Positions 47,296 to 59,444 of a DNA stretch of 64,000 nucleotides are shown here, one piece after another. Below the pieces are notes generated by a model. The model saw nothing but the letters and a program-made list of their open reading frames with translations. It was not told where the DNA came from and did no database searches. Each line of letters starts with the position of its first letter. Position 1 is the first letter of the stretch. The position numbers were made by a program, and so were the translations under genes. The DNA is taken from NCBI GenBank assembly GCA_965153455.1, contig OZ234503.1, positions 14,265,118 to 14,329,117 of the forward strand, read 5' to 3'. The stretch is from Sphagnum compactum. Taxonomy: Eukaryota; Bryophyta; Sphagnopsida; Sphagnales.

Positions 47296-49392
47296 TTACC
47301 ACAACTGCAGCTCTAGCTGCAGCTAGCTTAGCTGGGCGCTGCTAGATTAATCAAACTCAGGATTAATAATTAAAGACTCAGATTTTAATCTGGATTAGAG
47401 ACCTCAATATAGATTACAGTGCCAGGCCGCTCATGAATTACTAATCAATAAGATGAGGCCTGCAAGTATAGAATATTATATATTACTAGAATTAATTCCA
47501 GGATCACCAGCTGCAACAGATCATATATATTAATTATATAACTTAGCTAGTTTGTGCAGGATTAAGGAAATTATTTAATAATAGTAAACTTAATATACTT
47601 ACAAAATGAAGTTGCTGGGCCTGCTCATCATTTCACACATAGATGAAGCTCAGTGATATGTATAGCTGGCTGATTACACATGCAAGATCAGTGCATGCAT
47701 CAATTAGTGAAGTTCAATTGATCTGCAAATCTCTGTTTTGATGTAAATATTCTCCTAAGACTTTCTCTTTTCAGATGGATTTAATTTGTCAATTTTGAAG
47801 GTTATTAATCATACTGTTGATGATTCTCAATTTGGAGAATCCATCGCTGATCATACCGCATGTATGAGTCTGGGCCAGAGATCATGACTAATTCAGACCC
47901 AGCTCCAAGGTTTGATGATGCCAACCAGCACTTCCAGGAGAATTTATAAACATGTATTCACCAGTCGATCATATTAGTGTAGGCTTGGGGGAGACCAAGG
48001 GCTTTACAAGTAGGCACAAGTGTGGTACTTCTAGATTGATTTTTGCATTTAATTTCGCTGCATTCAACACATCTAGTTGTACATGGTACAAATTACAATG
48101 TAATTTTTTCTTAGTAGTTTTCACAAATTTTGTATGTGTACAACAGTGGTTACAGTGAAGATCTGTCTAGTCCCAGGAGAAAATCTTGAGACATTCAAGG
48201 ACAAATTTCTAGCCTGTATTGAGCTCAATTTGTGGGGTAGGGATTTTTGTTCTAAGACTTGACACCCATTATGCACTGGCTTTGACATGTTTTTGCACAT
48301 CTGAATGTTTTTGCAGACCAAAATACACTGAAAAGCAGACCAAATTGGTCCATCTTGACGTTTAGGAGTTAAGAGCCTAAACCATTACTATAATCATTTT
48401 ACCTTTATTCAAAGCCTTAGGTAGACTTATGGTCCAATTTATTCATCTATGAAGGAGATTACATATCTAACTGTTCAATTCAAAGTTTACACAATCAGAA
48501 TTCTTTAAATAAAAATTTGAGCCAAAATCAAACAAGGGATCATGCTGAGAGAAAAAACCAGATTGAGCTCATACAGGACCAGGCAAGTGCTGTCCATTCT
48601 GAAATTTCAACCATGTACAGTACTCACATTCCTCCAAAGTGAGACAGCATCAAATTCCTTGTGCCATTGTGTGTACTTGATAGTTTTAGAGAACCTGCAC
48701 ATGGAGCTCTTGCAAAGAATATTAATTAGTATTCAAGCAGCTTGCTTCCCAGACTTTTCCTTAATCACAAACAACTATGGCTATGGGTGGAGCTGAAAAA
48801 ACAAAAGGATGGACTATTTACATGACTTTTTAGCAATCTGACATCTGCTTTCTACTTGCTGGACAAAGGAATTGTTATCTTTGAATCAAAATAGGTACCA
48901 CATAAGTTGTGCCTAAAGTGAGTGGAGCTATGTCAAAAGTAAAAGAAATTAATTGACTTTTTATACAGTCTGACAACAATTTTCTCCTTGCTCATAGAAA
49001 AATAATGTTTTTTCATCTTGGAATCAAAATAGGTGCCACATAAGTGGAGCCTAAAGTGACTGGACCGGACCTACTTAACAAGTTGTAAACAACTTTAACA
49101 AAGTAATTTGGTGTGTTCTTTTTGTCCAAATGTGAGGTTGGCCTTTGCGGATACTCATATCACCTTACCACTAGATCAAGCAACAAAGTGCACAATCAAG
49201 TTGAACCAATATAACAAGTGCATAAAAAAGTTACATTTGTTGGATTTTCTGTCTTTCATCAACCGGTTATGCCCAAAGTGGACCAACAACCACCACCTAC
49301 CATCCATCAAGGAAGCTTGTTATGACTCCATTGTGAATGAATCCTAAGTCAGCTGAATTTGGGTTGGGTTTCACCCTGGTAATGTGTACCTT
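47296..49392 (+). repeat. 3' flank of GPAT, duplicated in inverted orientation at 32.8-35.0 kb
   Basis: Contains the GPAT 3' UTR and beyond. No coding gene is recognised. The same text, inverted, occupies 32795-35031. Since most of it is shared with copy B, its age equals that of the duplication. Confidence 0.88.
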
Positions 49393-50203
49393 GGATCAAA
49401 GGATAGGTAGATGTTAGGTAGGATAATAGGCATGGCTACATACCCTATAAAGGATAGGTTCCAGCTAGGGTTTTTTTTCAACTTTGTGATGTAGCTGAAG
49501 TGGCAATCATTCATAAGATGATTTAGCCAGATTTGGCTACAAACTAGATATGAAAGTAGAAAGAAAACCAGAATCCTTCTATAATATTCTTGGCTAACTA
49601 CTGGAACTTATGATAAAAATATGGCGATTTGGATTTATTTTTTTTCTTTGAAATCTGGCACATTTGGGTCATATTCTCCATGAAAAATCCCTTGTGTAGG
49701 TCAAAGCCATATTTTTCAGGTTGAAATTTAGTGAAATTCTGCCAAAAAACAAAAATTGGGTCCAGCATGTAGTATCATAGGTGGCTACTACATGAAAGAA
49801 AGAAAGAAGGAGCCACTCAAGGAATGGACAATGCTTTAAATAACATCCTTTTAACTTTGAAAATTCATCATGGGAGCATCAGACTTTGGATTTAATTAGT
49901 TTGTTATTTGGAATAATTTTCTATAATTTTAAAGTTGTAACCACAAAAAATTCATGCAAATTCATGATTATTTTGAGAGTTTTTTAATACATTTAAAATA
50001 TTCACAAAAAAATGTCAATTCGGTGAAAGCACATTGCAATGACCCCTTTATAGAATCACATTGTACTGATTTTTTGGGTGGTGCATTTTTTAGCCTAAAT
50101 CATGTCAAAACTAAAAAGGAGTTTCACAATGTTTGTAGAAGGCAGTAGAATAGAATAAGAATTAATTATTTTATATTTTTTTTTGATGGGTTGGAGTATA
50201 TTT
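49393..50203. other. Intergenic DNA with a dispersed repeat and a MITE-like terminus
   Basis: 49500-49700 holds a unit of the dispersed family seen at 32630-32790 and 36.8-37.1 kb. GGTGAAAGCACATTGCAATG at 50022 looks like a terminus of the E1/E2 MITE group; no partner end was identified. Confidence 0.4.
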
Positions 50204-50919
50204 GGGCTTATTCATAGTTGGGGTTCGAGAAAAAAGGAAAAAGAACTCAAGGACTTTTATGGGGCTACTTTTTGCAAATAACATTTATTTGAAAAAAAAT
50301 TTAGTAAGAAAAATTGAATAGTCCATGTGGTGGTGGTGAGTTTTCACATCATACATAATTGTGTATGAATATTTTGGATTATAACCAAAAATGAAGAAAT
50401 TCCTAGAAATTCAATGGACAACCAAATATGTTTCGTGACAAGATTTTTTCCTACACATGTGACTTGCATCTCTAGTTAGACATTTTGAACCCATTGAACA
50501 CAATTCTTTTGTCAAATGATTTTTTTAAAAAGTCCTTTTCCTTGTAGCCCTTTCTTTCAAAACTTTAAGACTTTGAAATTTTTGTATAATTTGGTTTTTA
50601 TCAAGTTCATATAATGAACATATGTTTTTATTGAAGGGGGCATGTTTTATTGTACAAAATTTTTGAAATCAATTGCATGACTTTCCTTTTGATTCCTTTA
50701 AAAAAAATGTGTAGTTTAAACATTTGACATAGTTAGTTATAGGATTCAAAATGACATTCACATAGTATCCAAATTATTTTTAAATAATTTTATCTATTGC
50801 CATATGGAACCATTCATTACAACTATAATAACGTAAGATAAACAAAAATCCAAAGTTGTCCTTTATAGTCTTTTAAACACAAGTCATTCCTTTTTGGTAC
50901 CCTAATCATGAATACACCC
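50204..50919. mobile_element. MITE E6 (same family as E5, 4-bp ATTT duplication)
   Basis: Left end GGGCTTATTCATAGTTGGGG, right end (reverse-complemented) GGGTGTATTCATGATTAGGG. Flanked by ATTT on both sides (50200-50203 and 50920-50923). The interior aligns with E5 over most of its length, for example CCTTTTGATTCCTTTA and TTCAAAATGACAT in both. Length 716 bp. Confidence 0.82.
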
Positions 50920-50939
50920 ATTTGTATAAAAAATATACT

Positions 50940-51560
50940 TGTAGCTATGTATTGAAAAATGTAATTAATGTATTAATGGCTATTGTATTATAAGTTATTA
51001 TTGGTTATTATATGTTATATTACAACTATTGGTGATTATTGTATTATAAATCATTGTTTGATATTCTATGTTATAATATCATAGGCTATTGGTAGTTATT
51101 ATATTGTAGGGTATTTAAAATTATTTTTCATAGGTTATTATTTTTTATTCTAAGTTATTTTTACCTTAGGTCATTATATTTTGTTTTAGATTATTTTAAA
51201 ACTATCATGCTTAGGATAAAATAATTTATAATAACATTAAGTAGAATGATTTTGAATAATTTAAATTATAACTTGAAATAACATATATTAATTTTAAATA
51301 AAATAACTTAAGATATAGCCTAAAATTAGTTGAATAATTTAATTTTAAATAATTTAAAAGCTTATAATAAGCTAGTTAAGATATTTTAAGGTAAAATAAC
51401 ATATAATAATTTAGGGTATAATAATTTATAATAACCTATAATAACATAAAATATAAGTTAGAATAACTAAAGTAGTTTAAAATAATATAGGGTATATCAT
51501 AAAGTAACATAGATAAAATATTTTAAAAAACATAAAAATAAACATATTTGCTATAGTAAA
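50940..51560. repeat. TTATT-to-AATAA inverted low-complexity tract
   Basis: Up to about 51200 the plus strand is dominated by TTATT, GTTAT and TATTG words; from there to about 51550 by AATAA, ATAAC and AATTTA words, roughly their complements. This is what a large, decayed inverted repeat centred near 51205 would look like. Exact pairing was not determined. Confidence 0.55.
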
Positions 51561-52548
51561 TTGTAATAGTGAATAAATGTTGACTAGAAACGAAACATGA
51601 TGTCTACATAGTGATATTATAATGAAATAACTTGCACTAGGTGAAATCAGTAAAATGCAATGAAGTTATTTCACTTTTAAGGTCCCATAGTGATTTAAGC
51701 TAATAAATTACACCCCTCTTTGGTAATAGTGAACCATTTTAAACCATGAAAACTTCCATTGTAGAAAATCTGATGATGGGAGGAAATTTAATATGCATTT
51801 TGCAACAACACAAACCATTGAAAAACTGGAAGAACACCGTTAAAGAGTGACGAAACATTCCACAAGCTTACTAATCAGGAGAATTGTGGAGACCGTTGGG
51901 AGAGATGGTGCAGTAATATTATGGGAGCCATGAAACAATAAATTAGAAGAGACAAAATAAGAAGGACGGAAGGGTGCAGTCATACTAACATGTACCAAAA
52001 GCAATCGTAACCACTACTTAATTTTTTGAATTTTGGATTATAAAATAATAATAATAATAATAAACAAAATTATATTTTATAAAATGTTATTGTGAATAAA
52101 TTATGTACATGTCATAAAAATTTGGAATCAATCTAATGAGTGAAAAATACGTATAAAGACTTTTAACCTCTTGTAACCATTGCTTAAAAGCTGCATAAAA
52201 GTAGCTTAAAGCAGTTTTGAAATTAAAAGCACAATTTGAAAATATTTTTTAATGACATATTTTTTAATATACACCTTAACATAATAGTGTTAAGCAAACT
52301 TTAGAGACTTTTAATATTTTTTTGAAAGACATATTTAAAAGATTCCAAGTAGATTCTAAGAAGGTCTAAGGGGGCACATGTGGCTCCTAATAAAGTGGTT
52401 GGACCCATAACAACAGAACGCAAAAAACATTCTCAAAATTTGTATCAAGGAGTGAAGTATTGCATAGCGAATGCTTATGTTGTCTTTGTTAAAATATCTA
52501 CATTTCAATTTTAATTCTAAAAGGATTGACTTCCATGTTTGAATATTT
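51561..52548. other. AT-rich intergenic DNA
   Basis: No gene seen; an AAT trinucleotide run at about 52046-52063. Confidence 0.35.
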
Positions 52549-52998
52549 ATGCAGAAATTGAAAAGGAGGGAATTGAGCATATCACAAAATGCAAGAATCT
52601 GGAAAATAAGAAATGTTGCTATTGATAGAATAAACTTGTTGGTTGAAACACCAAATGAAGAGGAGTCAAAGGAGTATTTCGCTCCTCCTCAAAACCCAGA
52701 TTGCAATAAGGATCATGGATTAGGAAATAATACGAAAGATCAATATTCACATAGGAAGATATTGCGAAATGGGAGATTGGATGTCATAGAAGACTTAAAG
52801 GAATAATTTAATGAGAACATTTATTTGAACGCACAATAGCAATAATCACAACATGGGATAGAAAGCAAAAATGATGAAGTCCTTGAAGTCGAAGAGGGAT
52901 CACTTTATCTGCTCCATAACGCTCTCGCCGAGGATGAAGCGCTAATCATTACAAAAAATGATATTATAGAATTCAATGAGAGACAAACAATGTATTAA
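52549..52998 (+). pseudogene. Decayed acidic coding frame with stops only
   Basis: One frame of 150 codons runs from MQKLKRRELSISQNAR to DIIEFNERQTMY, with three in-frame stops (52804, 52837 and 52843) and no indel. Around two of the stops the text is Q-stop-Q-stop-S-Q, consistent with a former glutamine run. The end (ALIITKNDIIEF) resembles the end of the frame at 62055-62231 (ILVVTKKDIHEF), and both are followed by TMY. I do not recognise the family; a transposon-derived or unknown nuclear protein is possible. Confidence 0.4.
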
Positions 52999-54464
52999 AG
53001 GAATGTGGTGAAATAGAATGTGGTGCATTGAACTTTATAATGTTTTGGCAATAATTATGGATAGCTTCATGGTAGCTATAAACATGTTGCAAAAGAAAGC
53101 TAGATTTGAGACTTTTTCAAGTTTACGTTGCTACAAACAAAATTGTTAAGGTTCTATCAGATATATTTTCCTCACACCTTTTTGCATTGTCTTCAAATGT
53201 AACAGCTTGGAAAGTATACTAATAAAAGTGTTGCTAGATCAAGAACTTAAAACCTACCAAGGCAAGATGCATAAGATGCAAAGAGAAACAACATTATGAA
53301 GAACTCATGAAAGGGGCTCAAAGAGCTGCCGCTCTAAAATGGAAAAGTTGTGTTTCAATTAAGTACAAGTGGAATACAATCAAAGGCAAAAAAAGTCAAT
53401 GAATGTCCTAAACACTATTTTCTCTCACTTCATCGTCAATGAACATCTCAACACCAAGATGGTAATGGGTCCTAGGCTTTGGAGATGGGGGCATGGAACA
53501 TAAGTCCACCAACGCAACTACAGACACCTTGGCATATGATGGCAAGATAAAGCTTTGAAGGGGACTCTAAAAGAAATTAGGATGAGCAAAGAATGGCACA
53601 TGTTGTCTTCTTAATCCTCCGGCCTTTCTATAGAGAAATACAAAATACATTGAAAAGAACTGAAAACATTGAAAAATTTAAGTTGCATAATTAGAGGGGT
53701 GCGGCCAAACTTACTCACAATTAGGGATGTTATTTTGTGAGCTTGTGAACATGAGCGATGAGCACGTGAGCGCCAACAAGTGAGCCTAAGCAAATCATTT
53801 TAGAAATATCCTACTAACGTTAATGGAATTTTTTTGCCACATGGGATGGATTATTCAGTGAAATGGAGGAGTATTTTGCCATGTGGCCATGGATGAACCA
53901 TATTTTTGGATGATAAAATGGATGATAAAATAAAATAAAACTTTTGTAAAAGGGTGAAGGCCAAACATGTGAGAAATCATGGATGAGCCACTATCTTACT
54001 CATAAAGGGTGGAATAATTTCATGCTGGTTTTATCTTGAAAAATACAACACATGAAACGTTAGGAAATACTTCAACTTATACTATGTATTTTTTAATATG
54101 AATTTTTGTAGCATCTAAACCATTTAGAATTTTAAACTAAATCCAATTCAGTGGCATATAAACCTATTGACCCACCAAGAGGTATGTGTGGATCCATACA
54201 TTACCCATTCACCATGAAGAGGAATGTGCCCATTAAAGATTGAGACAAAACTAGCTAGCTAATAAAACTTTGCATTCTTTATAAGATTTCAAGCTATTTA
54301 TTATTTTTATTCACATTTTAAACCTTTTGCATATAGCACCATTCATGTAACTTGTATAATCAAATTGCATTTTCCCCTGTCTACTACTAATCTCCCTGAT
54401 CTATACTTTAATTTTCATTTACTCCACCTTACTATTTAGCTGCATCCTTTATTCTACAATGGAA
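52999..54464. other. Unrecognised DNA with degenerate coding scraps
   Basis: 53200-53640 contains short basic and polar peptide stretches in several frames that could continue the preceding relic. Nothing is identifiable. The following 800 bp up to the CACTA-like element show no gene. Confidence 0.3.
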
Positions 54465-54799
54465 AGACACTAATAGAAAACCCCCCCTTTTGTAACTATG
54501 TTTTCAACTACTATTCAACTATAAACCAAGTCGAAAACTACACATATAGTTGTAATTTATTTTTTGCAACTAGGAAATATTTTTTGCAACTACTAACTAG
54601 TAATGTCGAAAAGTACAAGTCGAGAGTGAAATTACAATCAAAAGATGTTGTCAACTGCATTCGAGTAATAAATGAACTTCATCTACTATCTAAGCATGAC
54701 ATCAACCAAAAATATAATAACAATTTCAACTAGGTTACAACTATGTAAGTTGAACATTTCGACTATGTTGGAACTATGTAAATTGAACATTTGGCCAGT

Positions 54800-54960
54800 G
54801 GTTTGGTGACACGTGGCACATTAACAATGTTAACATGTGGCACATTCATAAAATGTGGGGTCAACGGATAGTTAAATGACATGTGGCATGTTCACAAATT
54901 TTGGGGTCAACAAATAGTTAATTGACACGTGGCACATCCACATCAAAAGTTTAGGCCACA
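54800..54960. repeat. Short direct repeats with ACGTGGCACA
   Basis: Within the CACTA-like element, GACACGTGGCACA or a close variant (ACATGTGGCA) recurs at about 54809, 54833, 54880 and 54922. The last two units share GGGGTCAAC and ATAGTTAA before them. They may be part of the element's subterminal binding repeats. Confidence 0.5.
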
Positions 54961-56618
54961 TGGTGCCTAAGAATAGGTTAGCTCTAAACCTAGGCACCTA
55001 GGTTAAACCTAAACATATGCCATTTAATCTAGGATTAAATTAGGGTTAGATCTAGGCACCTATGTTAGGCCTAGACCTAAACCACATGGCAATTAATAAA
55101 TGAAGTCCTATTTCATTTGGTTTAGCTTTTAAGGTTGAACCTTTTTTATTGGCTCATCCCAAATGGCTATTAGATTTTCATGTTTATCGTGTTTTCCAAT
55201 ACTCCTAGTGCACTCCTTTATATAGTTTGGATTTATGGAATGGAAACCAAATAATATGGGATAAAAGTTTTAGTTGTAACCTAGGGAAAACACACCTATC
55301 ACCAAACACTTAACGATATTGGATCATTATAACTCTCTTGTCCATGGTCTGTTCCTTTTGAAACTTAAAGCAATTTTGTAATCCTCCACCTAACATATCC
55401 AAGTCTATAAAAAAACATTATAATCTAATGGAAAATGAGCAAGATATGCCCTTTTAAAGTGAAGGAGGTTGTGCTTTGGATTTTTTCATAAGTGTTCAGT
55501 ATGATTCTGAAGCCTCAGCCCTTCAACTATTTTTTTTTTATTTTTGATTTTAAACAAATTTCATAGATTTTGAAATAGCACATTTGTAGCCTTTGAAATC
55601 ATTCAAAATGAATGAGAAATGAGCAAGATATAGTTGTTAGAAGTAAAGGGGGCCTAAAGAACAAAATTTGAGACAAAATATCATTTTTTCTCTTCTTGCG
55701 TTTTCTGCTTTGTTCCTTTACTTTAAAGGTTCAAAGAGCATTTGTAGCTTTCTATTTTTTGCTTCCAATGACATAAAAAAACGTTCAATTTGGTGTTGAA
55801 ATGAGGGAAAACTTGAAAATGTTCGATGATAGAGTACCATTTGCTATCTACCTTAGTTGTAACCCAATTGCAACTTAATTTGCAATTCAAATAATTGTAA
55901 TCTAGTTGTACAAACTAGTCTAAACTTAGTTAGGCTTGGACCTAAACTAATAATCTACCTAGCCTAGGTCTATCTGCTTACCTTAATTACTTATAGTAAT
56001 TATTCATCAACTATTTTTAACTATATAGTTGTATAATTAAACAATTAAACATATTATCATCATTTATTAAATAATATGGTGATTAGTTGTTTTTTGAAAA
56101 ATCAGCAATGAAATGTATTTATTTATTAAATAATTAATTATCACTGATTTTTTTAAAACAAAATTCATTATAAATTCTTATTAACATTTCATAAAATAAA
56201 GGATTAACTCAAATATAAATATTCAATAATAGATTTTATATTATTGTAATTACAGTAATCATTATAATGTCGTGATAATTAATAATTGATTACAATTACA
56301 ACAATAACATTAAGAATAATATTGTAGCTAGCAATTAGGTTAGGCTAGTTATTTAACTATTTTTATTTTTTTTATCTAACTTGTTGGGATTATTAAATGA
56401 CCTAATATAAATATTAAATAAGAAAAAATATTTATAGTATAGTAGTGTTAAATAAAAATAATTTCTGAAATTATATGATAATTTATTAAATATATTTGTT
56501 AATTATTCTAGAAATTATTATAATTTAATCCTAAATAAATAATTATTTATTTTTAATAAATGAAAAAATTGCACATGTATTGAACATATTAAAAAAAAAA
56601 CCCTACATATCCTTACTT

Positions 56619-57790
56619 GACACATTGTAAACTAAAATTGAATTTACATATAAATTATAAATTATGCATGTATTGAACATACACATTATTAAGTTGACTT
56701 ATATTTTAGTACTTCTTTAAAATTTATTTTCAAATTGAAGTGTAATATTTATATGCATAAAAAAATTCATCATACATGTAATCAATCATGGATACAAAAA
56801 ACATTTACATGTACCTTGATAATTAATGAATTTTTATTGAAAAATTTAAAATATTTTAAGACATCATACATATAAAAATGAATAAACATTAAAGTTCCAA
56901 AAATTTATGAATTATGTATCATTACTTGATTTGTTGTAAATTAACATTTGATTTACAAAGAAATAAGAAATTACATATATTGAACTTACATTATTACAAA
57001 CTCATATTTCAAATTTTCCTTAAATTTTGTTTTATATTTATATGCACAAAAAAAAATTGCATCATACATAAGCATTCATTTCCACAAATAAAATTTACAT
57101 GTAGTTTAATATATAATGAATATTTATTGCAATTTAAAGAAAATATTGAGATATCATGTCTATAAAGATTAATAAACATTAAAATTCCACAAAAAATATT
57201 AATTATATATATCATTATTTGATATGTTGTAAATTAAAATCCAATTTACATATCTACTATATTAATTCACTACGTCTGTGCGTGCGTCTGTCTAACACGA
57301 CAATTTTGCTACAATTCTATGGCAGAACCGGGCAATGCATTTTCTATGACAAGGCTTGGTAACGGGGCGGGGGCCAGCACGGGCGGAGGGGGGGCCAGCA
57401 CGGGCGGGGGGGGGGGGGGGGCCAGCACGAGGCGGGAAGTTAATTATATATAACAGGGGAACCGAGGGGGGGGGGGATCAACGGGTTAAAAAATCGGAGT
57501 GGAAAATGCAACGGACAAGGGGGGGGGTCGACGGGGTAAAGAACCGGAGTGGGTAATGGGAAGGAGTGGGCGGGGGGGAGCTCGACGGGTGTGCATTATG
57601 CACCGGGTTCACACTAGTAAATAATAAGTAGATGTATTTAACATGCACATTATTACAAATTTATATTTCAGAATTTCTTTAAATTTCCTTTAATCAAATT
57701 TTATTATTTGTGTGCACAAAAATATTTGCATCATACATAACCGTTCATTTTATACAAAAATAATTTACACATAATTTAATTTATTAATGA
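56619..57790. repeat. Tandem array, about 300-bp period, inside the CACTA-like element
   Basis: TTGTAAAYTAA followed by ATTTACATA recurs near 56625, 56934 and 57227; a further unit lies at 58650-58990. Each unit also contains TTTATATGCACAAAAA, CATCATACATAA and AATAAACATTAAA. The third unit is split by the Helitron at 57253-57617. Confidence 0.75.
57253..57617. mobile_element. Non-autonomous Helitron, 365 bp, very G-rich core
   Basis: Starts TCTACTATATTAATTCAC and ends CGGGTTCACACTAG. A short hairpin, GTGCATTATGCAC, lies just before the 3' end, and the element sits between A and T. These are the Helitron hallmarks. The surrounding 300-bp repeat supplies an empty site: joining the flanks gives TTTACATATAAATAATAAG, close to the sister units near 56646 and 58790. 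The core at 57360-57590 is dominated by G runs up to about 15 long, with three GGCCAGCACG repeats. No Rep/helicase gene is present. Confidence 0.85.
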
Positions 57791-58650
57791 AGGTAGATAA
57801 TTTGTTTTGTTTTATTCTATCATGTTGAAATTTCCTAAACCAAATTACTTCATATAATGCTATTGATATTCCTAGAAACCTAACAATGAATAGTGGTGCA
57901 CTAACTTGGGTTGAAATGTTTTTGAGCTACAATGCAAAGGTTATTGAATACTGAATCATTTTTTTAACAAACATTAATAAAATCATAAATATAAATTTTA
58001 CTCGATTTCAAAGGTTACTTGGTGTTGTTGGAAAATAATTGCCAAGTTAGATTTAATGAAATTTATTTCATAATTTTCATATTTAAGGTGTGGAAGATAT
58101 TGAATTTCGAATGAATTTTGTTGTTGAAAATTCAAACAAAGTACAACAAATTGGGTTTAGAAGGGAAAATGAGTTGAGTGTGTTCACATTTGGGGCCAAC
58201 AACACATGTTACCTTATTTATCCATGAAGGAAGGTAGTTTGTTTTGTTTTGTCATAATGATATTTCCCAAACCACAGTGTCTTAGGTTATGCTATGGAAC
58301 TTGTCATCAAAAAGTTCTCAATGAATAAGGGTGCAACGACTTGGTTTAGAATGTTTGGAGCTATAGTGTGGAATCTATTGATTATTGAACCATTTTTTCA
58401 TTGAAGTTTTTGAAAAACCAAGATTGAAAACTATATTGGAACTTGGGGGGGTTTTTGGTATTATTGGAAAGCCCTCACCAAGTTCGATTTAATAAAGTTG
58501 ATTTCGTAATTTTGAGACCTAAAATGTGAACAATATTATTGAATTTTTGGTGGGTACGTATTGTTGTTGGAAATTCAAACAAATTGCAAAAAGGGGTTTG
58601 GAAGGAAAATTCAATTGAATGCATTCAAACTTGGGCCAATGACACACTAT
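57785..58650. repeat. Two tandem units of about 440 bp
   Basis: GAAGGTAG followed by TTTGTTTTGTTTT starts near 57790 and 58229. Both units then share AATTTCCYAAACCA-like text, GGTGCA then ACTTGG, GTTGTTGGAAATTCAAACAAA-type text and GGGCCAAyRACACA at their ends. They interrupt the 300-bp array. Confidence 0.75.
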
Positions 58651-59444
58651 ACATTAGTGTTGAATGAATTTTTATCATAATTTTAAACAAATATTAAGAT
58701 ATCATGTGTATAAAAATGAATAAACATTATAGTTGCACAATATTATTAATTTTGTATCATTACTTGATATGTTGTAATGATTTACATAGAAATAATAAAT
58801 TTCATGTGTATTGAACATAAACATTAGTACTAACAGATTTTTAAAATTTTCTTAAACTTTATTTTGAAATTAAAGTTTAACATTTATATGCACAAAAAAA
58901 ACCATTCATTTATACAAATAAAATTTACATGTAATTTAATGTTATCATAATTTAAAATGAGTATTACAATATTATATGTATAAAATTTAAGTTGCCTATT
59001 AGTTGTTCAACCTAGTTGAAAGAGATAATTGCAAACAAGACTTTATTTCATCCATCCTTTAGTACATTTTATCATCCATCTTTTAATACATTTTATCATC
59101 CAAAATAGTAACATGAATCAATGTGTTGACTGTGTGCCAACTAAAAAACCTTAGATGTTAAGAATATTTCAAAAATGACCCCTTGGTTGAAACATGCTTC
59201 ACATTGTTTACCAACATAATTGGAAGTTCAACTTGGAGACATTGTTGATGCCGGGAATATTCGGTTAATTACCACATAGTTGAAAAATGTTTTCAACTAT
59301 ATACCAATATAGTAAACGAATCAACTTAATTGGTAATTGTCATAATTTTATTTTAAAATTTAAAAAATCTAATTGAAACCCAGTTGCAAATGTCATGTAG
59401 TTGAAAACTTTTGGTTAAAAAAGGGGGGTTTTCTATTATCTAGA

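Larger units (their letters stand above)
54468..59441. mobile_element. CACTA-like non-autonomous transposon, about 5 kb
   Basis: Left end CACTAATAGAAAACCCCCCC followed by TTTTGTAAC; right end, reverse-complemented, AGATAATAGAAAACCCCCC followed by TTTTTTAAC and later TTTTCAACTAC, as on the left. Only the outermost bases of the right end differ from CACTA. Both ends are bordered by AGA (54465-54467 and 59442-59444), the 3-bp duplication expected for CACTA elements. Subterminal regions are rich in AACTATGTT/AGTTGAAA-type words in both orientations, also typical. No transposase frame was found. The interior holds two tandem-repeat systems and a nested Helitron. Confidence 0.75.
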
